Positions 48,360-59,835 of a DNA stretch of 64,000 bases are shown piece by piece. Position numbers and translations under genes: made by a program. How positions within the stretch are numbered: the first letter of the stretch is position 1; each line of letters starts with the position of its first letter. The notes under the pieces are model-generated. The model was not told the origin of the DNA. It saw only the letters and a program-made list of their open reading frames with translations, and did not search any database. The DNA is taken from NCBI GenBank assembly GCA_014529385.2, contig CM043967.1, forward strand, positions 3,562,001-3,626,000. The letters run 5' to 3'. The DNA comes from Adiantum capillus-veneris (lineage: Eukaryota; Streptophyta; Polypodiopsida; Polypodiales; Pteridaceae).

Positions 48360-51300
48360 CCGCTTTCGGGGCAAAGTGAAGGATCAGGAAGCTCTTTTGA
48401 AGGAGCCAAGGCAAACTTCTTTTCACTTGGAATTGGCGGCTCGATTTCGAACTACGCCTGACACACTGATGCCACAGGCGGAGGTAGTTCGACTGGCACC
48501 CGGATGGGATGTTGCCATTACACCGAGCATTGGCAAACTTTGTTTGCAATGACAGGGGTGTTCAGGGCACGCGAGTGACGTTCTACTCGGGATCCCTTGG
48601 TACCACAAGAACTACGCCGTGGTTGACTACCGGGCCGAGAAAGCGACTTTGATAAATGAAGGGCTTAGAGATTGTACTTGATGAACTTCAGTTTTCTTAC
48701 TCATTCTTTTGGGAGAACTGAACGATGGATAAAGGTTGAATATGTTTTGACCTGATCAAAAGAACGCCAAGATTTTTCTCCACACTCATGCCGATTGCTT
48801 TTCAGAGGGCCTGAAGATCAAACCATTGATCTGATACCTGGAAGCACGTCACCGAATCGGCCACCTTATCGTGTGAGCCGAGTACAGAATGAAAAGATTA
48901 TGAACCCAGTGAAAGACCTCTTGGAATAGGGTCTTGTCCAGCCTAGTACTTCACCGTATTGCTCTCCAGTGTTGTTGGTTTTGAAGAAAGATGGATCTTG
49001 GAGAATGTGCATCGATTATAGCGCTCTCAACAAAATCACCATCAAGAACAGATTTCCGATTCCTAGGATCGATGATATACTCGACAGGTTACAGGGATCC
49101 TCGTGCTATTGACTTGAAGAGTGGATATCATCAGATCAGGATAGCGCCAGGAGATGTCTACAAGACAGCTTTTCGGACGACTTTTGGGTTATTTGAGTTT
49201 TTGGTGATGCCTTTTGGCTTAACCAATGCTCCTGCGACATTTAATCGGATGATGGATAGGATTTTTCGAGAGTACGGGCTATTTGTTGGCACTTTCTTTG
49301 ACGACATCATTGTTTTCTCCAAGAATGAGACAGAACACAGAGATCATCTGCTTCAAGTCTTTCAGGCATTACGAGATCACACATTAGTGATTAATGCTAA
49401 GAAAAGAGAATTTTTCCTACCAGAGATACATTTTTTTGGGACACATTGTGTCAACAGCAGGAGTGCAAATGAACCCGGCCAAGATAGAGACTATCCGTGA
49501 TTGGCCCGATTTGAGGAATGTCCATGAAGTTAGAAGCTTCTTGGGACTGTGTTCGTACTACAGGCGGTTCATACGAAAGTTTGCAGAGGTTGCTTCCCCT
49601 TTGCATACCTTGACACACAAAGGAGTACCTTTTTCGTGGGGACCCACAGAGGTGACTGCCTTTCAGACATTGAAAGAGAAATTCACTACAAGACCAGATT
49701 TGACTTTGCCGGACTTGCAGAAGTCATTTGAAGTATTTTGTGATGCTTGTGGTCGTAGTTTGGGTACGGTCATGATGCAAGAAGGCCATGTCATCGCTTA
49801 CGAGAGCCGTTTGTTCTCTAGGCCGGAGATGACAACACAGATCTATGGGAAAGAGCTTTTGGCGGTTATCCACGCTCTTACTCAGTGGCGGCATTACCTA
49901 CTCAGAGCGGATTTTACTGTCTTTACAGACCATCAGAGTTTGCGCTACTTCTTATCACAGAAGCAGCTTTCGGAAAAGCAGATGCGGTGGGTGAACATCT
50001 TGTCACAGTTCCACTTCCAGATTGTCCATGTGCAGGGACAGAAGAATGTGGTTGCAGATGCTTTGTCTCGAAAACCGTTGGTTCTGGCTATTTCCGCGAT
50101 ACATCATAGGAGCTTCGAGGATATGGTCGATCAGTGTGCCACAGATACAGATTTTGCAGATATTTTCACACGGATACGGGATGGGAAGACTGTAGCTGGA
50201 TACTCCCTTCGAGATGGCTACTTGATGAAAAAGACTATGTTGTGCGTTACACAACCGTTGAGGAAAAAGGTTATGACTGATTGCCACTGTCCACCTTTTA
50301 CGGGTCACCGTGGCATTGCTACCACCATGAAAGGGGTAGAGAGAGATTTCTTTTGGCGGAGACTGAAGAAGGATGTGGAAGAGTTTGTGCGCAGTTGCTT
50401 GGTATGCCAGAAGGTCAAGTTTGACAGGCATAAGGCATAGGGATTGTTACAGCCTTTACCCATACCCACCCGCCCCTGGGAAAATATTGAAATGGATTTC
50501 ATTTTTTTTGATCTCCCGAGAATACAGAATGATCACGATCATTTTTCGATTACATGGCACGCCTGAGACGATTGTCCCTGACAGAGACCCCAGATTTATG
50601 AGTTTGTTTTGGAAGGCAATTTGGGAGAACATTGGCACGCGGTTGCAGTTCTCGTCATCGTTCCACTTGCATACTGACGGGCAATCTGAGATTGCCAATT
50701 CAGTGATTTTAGATTTATTGAAGTCTTGTATCTCGCATCAGAAGACTCAATGGGAAAAGAACTTACCTTTGGTGGAATTTGCCTACAATAACACGATACA
50801 CTTTTCGACGGGGAAGACGCCATGTGAGATTGTTGAAAGTGCTGCGAAGGTTCCATCCTTCCTGAGCACGAAAGATTAGGTATTGGAAGCGGATGAATAT
50901 TCGTGAGACTTGGATACGGCTTTTGCCAAGGTTCGCAAGACTTTGCAGAAGTCTCAAGATCGACAGAAAAAGGCAGCGGATCGCCATCGTCGCGACTGGA
51001 AACTGAAGGAGGATGATTGGGTGCTCTTACTTTTGAGAAGGCACGCCTAAGAAAGAAGAAGGGAAAGGAGAGGCTTTTTCCAAAGCTTAGTATGTGATAC
51101 TACGGACCTTTCCAGATTACTGACAAGATAAATAATGTCTCCTTCCGATTGAAACTGCCAGATACTTGGAGGATTCACAATGCATTGCATGTGAGTCTCT
51201 TGAAACCTGTTAAGGGTGATGTGCCTGATGATGGGGAGCCTGATGAGCAACCCAAAGTGGAAGAAAACGAGGAGATCCTTGTTCCTGAACAGATTTTGGC

Positions 51301-51448
51301 ACATAATGATACGAAGAAAGGTAAAGTCCGAAGGCGGTTCTTGGTTAAGTTCAAGAACTTTCCTGCATTTGATGCGAAGTGGATGGAGGAGGAGGACCTA
51401 GCAGATACTCCTCGGATTGTGAAACTTTACCTCGATGTTTTGGTTTAG
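48360..51448 (+). pseudogene. pol remnant of gypsy copy B (PR-RT-RH-IN-chromodomain)
   Basis: Protease traces at 48,430-48,660 (LGIPWYHKNYAVVDYR). RT at 48,800-49,480 has [18 protein letters not shown] and the active site FFDD at 49,294-49,305. RNase H at 49,640-50,040 has FCDACGRSLG and FTDHQSLRYFLS. The integrase finger (HCPPFTGHRG...CLVCQ) is at 50,283-50,410; MDFIFF (first Asp) is near 50,490, and DRDPRF and TDGQSE follow. About 100 bp between the first and second catalytic blocks are missing relative to copy C. The chromodomain at 51,260-51,430 has RRRFLVKFKNFPAFDAKW. It is non-functional as read. Confidence 0.9.
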
Positions 51449-52024
51449 CATAGTCTACTCCAAACGGAACCCAGAAACTTAGCTTGGCCGAAGATCTGGT
51501 GCAGTGGGATGCACAAGAGGGGAGTTACTCCGCTCCTTTGTCAACAGATGCCTCGATTTTGATACTAAAGTCATTGATGTCTCTTTGAGCTTCAGGGATA
51601 CTGAGAGCTGACAGTATTCTGCTGGATGACTTTATGAAATGGAATTCCTGATAATGATACTGATTTGTTCTTGACTTCTTGTGAGTGCAGGAACTGATAG
51701 ACGAAATGACTGCAGCATTTTGGTCTACTTGATCTCGAATAGACATGGTTGCAATAGGGGTTAGTCAATCGGACATCGATGAGGTCCCGATCGGACCTAG
51801 ATGTGATTGCTAGCTACATTGCCGATAAATCATGGTCTAAGGTCCGAATGAATGTTGAATGTCATGTGATGTCCTGTGATGTGACTGTCGATTTTATACA
51901 TGTGCGAGATGTGTGTTCCTAGTACGTAGGTACTAACAGTCAGTGTCTGCTAAGACGGTTTATGGCTTTTGTCGGTTTTGCATGCGTAATCGCGGTCGAT
52001 TACAATGTTTTCAAGAGGGGGGTA

Positions 52025-52616
52025 TGTCACAAAGTGATGACGTGGCGGACAACAGAAACCCTAATTGCTGCCAGAAACCCTAAAATTCCTGCAAACCCTA
52101 ATTTCTGGAAACCCTAACTGCTGGCTGAAACCCTAATTTCTGGCGCCAGTGCCACGTGGCAGGGTTGTACGGATTTTCCGGAAATTGCGCCGCAATTTGC
52201 GCTGGCAGCTTTTGGGCGTTGCTTTTTGCATGAAAGAGAGAGAACTTGCTTTTTTTAAAATTAAAAAAAAAGAGACTCTCTCTAAGAGAGAGAACTGATG
52301 CTTTTGATTTTGAAAGCTTTTGGGGCTCTGCTTTTGGGCATCCCTTGTAACCTTTAAATTAGTGGTGAGGGCCTCACTTCTCAGGGCATCTGGACGCAGA
52401 GTCTGAGAGTGAAACCCTAACCGCTCTCTTGTACTTTGATGATTGATTAATATAAAAAGAAATAGCGAAAGGGGCGCCAGTCTTTGGGGCCAATATCTCT
52501 AGGCACGGAACTCCGCCGGGCCAGTGCAAATCTTTTGTGATCTGTGAATTGTTTTGAAGTGGTTATTTGGTGCTGTCGCGGTTGATTCTTGACTTGGAGT
52601 GTCCAAGTCTGTTACA
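52025..52616 (+). repeat. 3' LTR of gypsy copy B
   Basis: 592 bp, colinear with the 5' LTR but lacking part of the telo-box array (fewer AAACCCTAA units). G-box CCACGTGG near 52,153. Followed by AAGAT. Confidence 0.94.
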
Positions 52617-54236
52617 AAGATAGGTACGATCGTAGATAGGCTCCAAGTGTCTGGTAGGCCCTCACACATGGCACGGTTAAACATGACTGCTAGAAGCTCT
52701 GCTAGTAGGTCTTTGGCATGCATGAAATTCTCAACGACTAGGCCGTCATGATCATATGCTCTCCCAGTCTTCATCCTGTCAATAGCTTTCTTCACCATCT
52801 CAGCGGTGAAAAAGACACATGCGTGTGGGCATGGATCGGGGGGGTCGGGGAGGGGCGGCTGTCGAGATACTGTGTACAAAGATGATGCGTACTGACCCCA
52901 GGTCTCTGCGGAGGAAATCGCAGGGGGGGGGGGACTGCATGAAAGAGCCGCCACGCCTCACGCGAGTCCTGACTCAAGAATAGCTGATATAGATCCTGCT
53001 CGAGTCGAGCCAAAAAAGCCCACTTCTTCCGCCGCACCAGGCGTCGGAAGTCAATCTGTGACTGTTTGTGAGTGACGTCCCCCAACAACACCTCCTTCTG
53101 AAGTCTGGCTCTAGTCTGGCGGCACTCCTCATCGTACCAGTTGTTCTGAGGCATGCTCCCTAATCATCGGCTCTGCTCAGGCTTGGTGTGTGGGTATGCT
53201 TTTGTTGTTGCCTCATGTAATGTTTGTGTCAGTATAGTAGTTAGCTCCTCTAGAGGTCGCCCCGGGTCCTCAGTGCATAGGCGTCTGTAGATTCCGTCCA
53301 TGTATACAGAATCCGTCTCCCGTGTGAATGTGTAGTGAGTGGGGGCTGGTACTCGTGGCCTGTGTGCTACACTGAAGTGGAAGGAGATGGTCATCGACAC
53401 CAGAGCATGATCCACTGCCACCCCGACCGGTTTGGGCCCAACTGTTAGATCCTGGATACTAGAGATGAGATTTGGCTGTGCCATGACATAGTCCACAGTG
53501 CTAGCTCCATGTCTGTGTGGGAAGCATGTAAAACCTCCCGCAGAGCAGGATATCTCTGTAGGCCGTTCAAGATGGCCAATCCATGTGCAGTGCCCATGTC
53601 TATCAGGCGTCGCCCATACTCAGTATATTCCACATCGTGTGATAGTCTGGAAAGGCCCGTCTCTGCTACATCTAGCTCTCTTAGCATCTCCTCTGAAGTA
53701 TCATAAAACACTGCCTGGTGATGGGCAGTCCTAGCATTGAAGTCCCCTAGGATGATGATGTCACCATCCCTAGAGAACTCCCATATGTCATCATCCAAAA
53801 TAGAGAAAGGGGACTGTCCTCTGGGTGATGCATAAACTGATGTACTCGGGGGAAAGTAGCAAATAGCTAGATAGAGGTATCTGCTTGTCTCTGCTTTTAG
53901 TCTCACCCACATGTACCTAGCTTGCTCGTCCCTGCGGGCTATGTGTATCAGTGGCTGCAGATCCTCTCTAAATAACACTGCCACTCCCCCCTGAGCCCCG
54001 CCCTCTGTGCTCTGAGCGTGTCTCCTGTCTGTAGGTTGTCTCCCACCTGTATCCACTGTCTCCCACCTATATCCATTGATGTGTGGCATGGATTGCCCAG
54101 GGGCCTGGTGTGTCTCAGAGTAAAAGATGATGTCTCTTCCAGTAAAGCTATCCTCAAAAGCTCCCACATCAAGACGCATAGATCCATTGCAGTTCCAGGC
54201 AGCTACTTTGAGTGTGGTCCCATAAGTCTCGCACCG
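52617..54236 (-). pseudogene. LINE ORF2: endonuclease and RT N-terminal part
   Basis: An APE-type endonuclease begins with VAAWNCNG near 54,200. IIFYSETHQ, GGVAVLFRED and LGDFNAR (near 53,740) are the expected metal-binding and catalytic blocks, and DYVMAQPNL near 53,490 is the C-terminal part. Frameshifts near 53,510 and 53,160-52,950 break the frame. It then runs through W.DEEC and DRMKTGRAYDHDGL into the RT start TIVPIF at 52,617. The first Met of the long frame (54,179) lies after WNCNG, and no ATG is in frame between the ORF1 stop and this motif. Confidence 0.85.
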
Positions 54237-55133
54237 TCATGTGGAGCGTCGCTCTAGTATTACCACTTTTCCGTCTCGATAAAAAGCGATCTTGCCTTTT
54301 TCCCTTGCCGCTCTAATCTCCGGCATTACTTCCTGCATATGAGCGATCTGCGAGAGGGTAAGATCATCCCCGAGAAAGATGCCAGTCTCTTTAAGAGTTG
54401 GTCTTTTCTTCAAGAAGGACTTCTTTGCTTCCATGGAGGGAAAACGGAGGATGAGTGCTCTTTCTTTTGAGGTTTCTCCACTGCTTCCATTTTTCTTTAT
54501 GTTGCCCACTCTCCATGCCCTTGTGTGCATCGGCTCATGAATCCCCATCAAGGCTGTGAGTTCTTTTACTTCTTCGTCCACATTGCCTTTGTCTTTAAGA
54601 CCGCAAATTCTCACATGTAAAGCGCGCACCCTTCTCCTTTGCTCCTCCTCAAGTGTATGATTAATGATGTTGCTGGGTGTGGACGTGGGCGTTATCTCCT
54701 TGCCGTTCCCTTTCTTGGCCACCTTGATCCATTTCTCGGCTTCGTCCGCCTTCTGTTGAGTTTTGGTAAGAACATCCACCCAAGAAGTCGTCATTTCTTT
54801 GTGCTGCTCTTCTCCCTCTTGGATGGCCCGTACTTGCTCCTTGATCGTGTTGATTTCTTCGATTACTGAGGGTTGCAGTTTGCCCTCTTCCAGTGTGTTT
54901 CTTGATCGTGCTTCGGCGAGATCTTTCTTGAGTGACGCGATCTCTTCCTCTTGGGTCGTCACTCAGTCTTCCAGCGTGCTCATCTTGCTCTCTTGGATCA
55001 ACACGCGTCCTTCGAGCATGTTTATTGTACCCCAGAGATTGCGGTTCATCTTGGTAATGGTCTCCGTCATTTCCTCTTTGCATTTTCGAATGGCATCCTC
55101 TAGGGGGTCGGCTTTTTCGTTCGTCTTCCTCAT
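54237..55133 (-). pseudogene. LINE ORF1 protein (coiled coil plus RRM-like), one stop
   Basis: ATG at 55,133 (MRKTNEKADP) to a TGA at 54,237-54,239 gives 298 residues, interrupted by one TGA at 54,963-54,965 (position 57). The segment after it (EEEIASLKKDLAEAR) looks like a coiled coil. RRVRALHVRICGLKD and ERALILRFPSMEAK fit the RNA-binding region of L1 ORF1 proteins (Transposase_22-like). No zinc knuckle is seen. It would bind LINE RNA and chaperone reverse transcription. ORF1 and ORF2 are in the same frame. Confidence 0.75.
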
Positions 55134-55304
55134 GTTTTATCGCCGTCCGCAAGGGGGTTAGATGCGCGCGTGCACCCACTCTAGCAGCAGGCGAGGCATT
55201 GGATGTACGTGTGCACCCACACTAGCGGCGATCGCGACGAGTGGCGGAGCGCGAGGCGGTGTGGCCCGGTGCCCTCAATATGTTCAGCTGTGTGTGTGTG
55301 CACG

Positions 55305-55310
<6 letters not shown>

Positions 55311-55351
<41 letters not shown>

Positions 55352-55358
55352 GGAGAGA
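55311..55358. repeat. (GA)n microsatellite between LINE 5' end and VPS18
   Basis: Mostly GA dinucleotides with a few GGGA interruptions. It ends 14 bp before the VPS18 ATG and marks the approximate LINE border. Confidence 0.9.
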
Positions 55359-55371
55359 CTTTTTGTGAATC

Positions 55372-57164
55372 ATGCAGGGAACAGAAGTGAAAAGTTATAA
55401 GCACACATCAAGAGATAACCGCAGTGAAATATTTAGAATGGAAGTATTGGAGAAAAATCCCACAAGGGGCCATGGGCTTATAACGTGTGTGGCTGCTGGA
55501 AATAACGTCTTAGCTGTGGGAACAAATCGAGGTTGGCTTATCCGACATGACTTTTCAGGAGGAGAGTGTTTAGGTAAGGCTGTAACTTATTTGACTATTG
55601 CCAAATTCTCTTGAATTTCTTTCTTAGAAATCATTTCCTTTTCTTGTTTTGCGATAGAGCTTGATTTAAATACAAGCAAATCTTTGGAGCAGAATGTTCT
55701 TCGGGTCTTTGTTGATCCTCTGGGAAGACATACTTTGGCTGTGGTTGAAACGAGCAGTGGAACAGAAACTCACTATTTACACCATAAAGCAAAAAGGTCT
55801 CGCATATTGAGCAGGGTCAAAGGTTTAACCATTTGTTCTGTTGCTTGGAATAAACATCAGCTTAGTGAAGGTAATTCAACTTTTGTTCTATAAATTTCAT
55901 GTTTGGGAAGTGATACCTTTACAGGCTTTCCATAAAGTCGACATGGACACAAATGCAGCATCATCCCGTGACATAGCCATTGGAACATCTGGAGGTCAAT
56001 TATTTGAAACATCTTTGGATGAGAAGGAGAAGAAGGAGAAACCATTGAAGTTGCTTTATGAGCTTAGAGAGCTCAATGAACCAATTATTGGAGTTCAAGT
56101 GAGTTTTTCCCTATCTATACGATAGTAAATCTGCAAATGGATGTAGGAGTTTGTATATTTTGATGCCTAGTTCACTTCAGGATTTGACACCATGAGAAAT
56201 TTTCTATTCCTCAATGCCAACCATCATGTATAGACTGGTGGCCTGAAAAAAATTTGTTTTTCTTTTTTCTGATGTTTATAGATGGAAGCAAGTAGTGTTG
56301 GCCAGCAAGTGCGCTACTTTCTGATGGCTATTACTCCCACTCGATTATATTCCTTTACTGGGTTGGGATCATTAGAGGTTTGCATTTTTATAGCCAGAGT
56401 TACTTTTGTTCATATCGGATTTGTGCAAGAACGTGACTGTAAAGTTTTCAAATTGCTATTAGGCAACATTTGCAGCATATGCAGATAGACCGGTTCGATT
56501 TACAGAATTACCAGGTGAACATACCAACAGGTAAGCAAATTTGATTTTTAAGATTTTATCAATGGATCGTTTGAGACACCTCATGCAAACAGTTATTTTG
56601 CATTTCTTCATACAGCGAGTTACATTTTTCTGCCAAGCAACGTCGAACAGAAATATTTGCATGGCTGGCTGGCCCTGGCATTTACTACGGGGAGTTGAAC
56701 CTTGCATTACAGCAGATGTAAGTCTATACGGAAGATGCAATTTTTAGGAGGTGGTTGCATCCAATCAATATGACTATGGTAACAGTTTTCAATGGTTTTG
56801 TTGTATCCAACAGTGTAGAAGAGTACTTTGTGGAGAACAAGAGTCTCCTTGAGTACAGCAAGTTGAATGGAGAGACTGCAAAGCCTCGTTCACTTGCCCT
56901 GTCGGAATTTCACTTTCTACTTCTGTACGAAAATAAGCTGAAGGTATCCATTTGTCCTGTAAATAATGAACCTTATGTTTGTGCTGCTGTGGGCAATGGA
57001 CACTTTAGTTTTTATGGCAGGTGGTAAACAGGGTAAGCCAGAGCATAGTGGAGGAAAAGCAGTTTGACTCTTTGTTTGATTACAGTGCGGCAGCTATGCT
57101 CGGACTATGCACTGATGCTATTGGTGGGGCAGTCTTTGCTTATGATGAAAATGCCTTGTATGAG
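55372..57164 (+). CDS. VPS18: vacuolar protein sorting 18 (N-terminal part, 8 exons)
   Basis: Exons 55,372-55,573, 55,658-55,870, 55,938-56,098, 56,282-56,377, 56,463-56,530, 56,616-56,717, 56,814-56,943 and 57,021-57,164 all have GT/AG borders and join in frame to 372 codons. Motifs known from plant VPS18 appear in order: GLITCVAAGNNVLAVGT, GWLIRHDF, RVFVDPLGRH, GTSGGQLFE, ITPTRLYSFTG, KQRRTEIFAWLAGPGIYYG, ENKSLLEYSKL, LSEFHFLLL, AYDENALYE. This is the Pep3/Vps18 beta-propeller. VPS18 is a core subunit of the HOPS/CORVET tethering complexes at endosomes and the vacuole; the family has about 980 residues with a helical-repeat middle and a C-terminal RING, absent here. The start is uncertain: ATG at 55,372 could instead be an exon edge (CATGCAG/GG). 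Confidence 0.9.
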
Positions 57165-58565
57165 GTCAGTCTTTGTACTTGTCTCTGTTTGTTGCAGCAG
57201 TTTTAAATCGATTGGTGCTGGAGAGAAATACTAACTTCAAACAGTCACATATTTAGCTGAGTTTATGTTGCATGATTTTTGATGCACTCTTCCTTTCAAC
57301 TCAAATTCCGTAGAGTATAAATAGGTGTGCAGATTGTATCATACCTTTGCTGTCTACGTCATACTCTGGGTCTGTATGGTGATTCATCTCATTTCAGACA
57401 GGGCATTTTCATGTCCCATGATATAAGGACCTGGGTCTGCTCAGAGTATCCTCACGAACTTTGCAGATTGAGGCTGGGAGAACCATGGGGAGCTGAGGGG
57501 GGGGGTCAGAGCCGAGGGGAACTGGTTACAGCATTAAGTCTCTGCTCTGCTCCTCCGCAAGGTAGGATGCTGGAGAGTGTACCCTCTGTACATATTTAAA
57601 GGATCTTGGCCTCTCCAAAAGCACACATCCAAAAGCTCTAGGTCCAAAAGCAAGCGCCTAGTGGGCTGTCCGTACAACATTGCCACGTCATCACCTGATT
57701 CCGCGAATTAGGGGACTGGCTGCCATGTCATCATCCTATATGCAACTTTGGGGGAGTGGAAGGGCTCCATGGGTGCCTGTGTATGGGACCCGGGTACGAA
57801 TCTGAAGAAGCAACAACTCCTTCCAGGGCTCCTCCCCTTGAAGGAGAGCTCTAACAATGAGCTTCCCAAGGAGGGCTCTACTGTGTCGTGTTGGGTCATG
57901 TCCAAGGCATCTACACCTCTAGCTGCCAGAAAAAGAACACTCTGAAGCAAGTTGCTTCAAGGTCAGGAGATTGGGTCGCCAAGAAAGCATGCAAAGCCGT
58001 ATTAAAAAAAATTCCATCGCTGATGAATGTCGAAATTGGTTAGCCCTTAAGGGACTCACACAAAAGGGGAAGCATGCACCAAAAGTAGCATCCTCAGGTA
58101 GGGCTTTCTCTCCTGAGCCGGTCGGCTTGTATCAAAGGCACTTCCAAGAGATCTCCGAGCTGCAAAGGGATGTCATGTCCCTTTGGCTTGTGGCGGGGTA
58201 TGTGGGACCAGGACTCGTCTCTAGGTCTAGTGGGGAAAATGGGAGGGGCAGGAGGAGGAGGTGGAGAAGAGGGGGTAGGGGGCGGGGGTGTGTGGTAGAG
58301 ACAACTTGTGGAGGAGAGAGAGTTGGCGGTGGCGAGGCTGAGGTGGAAGGAGTCTCCTCAAGGGCATCCTATTGCAGAGGATGGAAACGGTTCCTTGTAG
58401 GAACCCAGTGCTGCTCACGTGTCGCAGGTTGGGGGGTCGAGAATTTGGTCGTTGTTGTCAAGGATTCTGAGTGTTTGTCGGTTGACCTTCCATGACAAAT
58501 TCGGATCTTCCTTTCATAAGTTTGTAACCAACCGCAACACGGCCCGTTAGTTCTTGCATAGTAGA
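57165..58565. other. VPS18 intron or breakpoint; LTR-like and unrecognised sequence
   Basis: A good donor (GAG/GTCAGT) opens at 57,165, but no matching next exon is found. On the minus strand 57,360-57,700 resembles a diverged gypsy LTR (GGTGATGACGTGGCAATG, TTGTACGG, repeated GCTTTTGGA, CTTTAAAT). The frame at 57,971-58,495 (174 codons) is Gly/Arg-rich in its middle and has no recognised domain; I do not call it a gene. Confidence 0.4.
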
Positions 58566-59226
58566 TGTAACAGACTTGGACACTCCAAGTCAAGAATCAA
58601 TCGCGACAGCACCAAAATAACCACTTCAAAACAATTTACAAATCACAATAGATTTGCACTGGCCCGGCGGAGTTACGTGCCTAGAGATATTGGCCCAAAA
58701 GACTGGCGCCCCTTTCGGTATTTCTTTATATATTAAATCAATGTCAAAGTACAAGAGCGGTTAGGGTTTCACTCTCAGACTCTGCGTCCAGATGCTCTCG
58801 AAAGTGAGGCCCTCACCGCGTAAAAAAGGATACAAGGGATGCCAAAAAAGCAAAGCCCCAAAAAGCTTCCAGTTCAAAAGCAATCTCTCTCTCTCTCAAG
58901 AGAGATCCAAAAAAATAAAGCAGATCAAATCTCTCTCTCCAATTTCCTTGCGTAGCCAAAAAGCTGCCAAATAACGTTGCTAGCTGCTTTTTTTCAGCCT
59001 CCGCAATTTTCGGGATTCCGTACCTGCTGCCACATGGCACTGGCCCCAGCTTTTTAGGGTTTCCAGCCACTTAGGGTTTCAGCCAGCAGTTAGGGTTATG
59101 GTTTCCAGAAATTAGTGTTTCTGGAAATTAGGGTTTCTGGCAGAAACTAGGGTTTGCAGGAATTTTAGGGTTTCTGGCAGAAATTAGGGTTTCTGCTGCC
59201 GGTAGCCACGTCATCACTTTGTGATA
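58566..59226 (-). repeat. 3' LTR of gypsy copy C
   Basis: On the minus strand it starts TATCACAAAG (the usual TGTCAC has a G-to-A change) and ends TCTGTTACA. It has a run of AAACCCTAA-type motifs at 59,050-59,200, here TTAGGGTTT on the plus strand. The G-box is changed to CCACATGG near 59,030. Confidence 0.92.
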
Positions 59227-59835
59227 TACCCCCCTCTTGAAAGCATTGTAATCGACCGCGATTACGCTTGCAAAACCGACAAAAGCCATAAACCGTCTTA
59301 GCAGACACTGACTGTTAGTACCTACGTACTAGGAACACACATCTAGCACATGTACCAAATCGACAGTCACATCACAGGACATCACATGACATTCAACATT
59401 CATTCAGATCTTAGACCATGATTTATCGGCAATGTAGCTAGCAATCGCATCTAGATCCAATCGGGACCTCATCGATGTCCGATTGACTAACCCCTATTGC
59501 AACCATGTCTATTCGAGATCAATCAGACCAAAATGCTGCAGTCATTTCGTCTATCAATTCCTGCACTCAAAAGAAGTCAAGAACAAATCAGTATCATTAT
59601 CAGGAATTCCATTTCATTAAAGTCATCCAGTAGAATACTATTAGCTTTCAGTATCCCTGAAGCTCAAAGAGACATCAGTGACTTTAGTATCAATATCGAG
59701 GCATCTGTTGACAAAGGAGCTGAGTGACTCCCCTCTTGTGCATCCCACTGCATCAGATCTCCGGCCAAGCTGAATTCTGGGTTCCATTTGGAGTAGACTA
59801 TGCTAAACCAAAACATCGAGGTAAAGTTTCACAAT

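Larger units (their letters stand above)
46034..52616 (+). mobile_element. Ty3/gypsy chromovirus-type retrotransposon, copy B
   Basis: LTRs 46,034-46,661 and 52,025-52,616, target duplication AAGAT (46,029-46,033; 52,617-52,621), primer site at 46,663 and polypurine tract AAGAGGGGGG (52,013-52,022). Gag, protease, RT, RNase H, integrase and chromodomain follow in order. It is the most complete gypsy copy here but is still broken by stops and frameshifts. It splits the LINE, which rejoins in frame when the element is removed. Confidence 0.95.
52617..55310 (-). mobile_element. LINE piece 1: 5' end, ORF1 and first half of ORF2
   Basis: The 5' part of the L1-like element whose other pieces are at 45,337-46,033, 44,290-44,965 and 38,143-39,131; together they give about 5.05 kb. 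The 5' untranslated part (55,134 to about 55,310) is GC-rich and ends at a (GA)n run next to the VPS18 start. All joins are continuous in protein sequence, so one LINE insertion was later hit by three elements. Confidence 0.88.

Noticed and set aside
53498-53734. Plus-strand open frames opposite the LINE endonuclease
   Set aside because: They are shadows of the minus-strand coding sequence with no domain.
55372-57164. VPS18 as a processed or dead pseudogene
   Set aside because: Introns are present, all eight splice pairs are GT/AG and the joined frame is open, so it is a real gene segment whose remainder is not visible.
57971-58495. 174-codon open frame with Gly/Arg-rich centre after VPS18
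   Set aside because: No domain, repeated low-complexity (GGAGGAGGTGG) composition and poor start context; probably a chance frame in TE-derived sequence.
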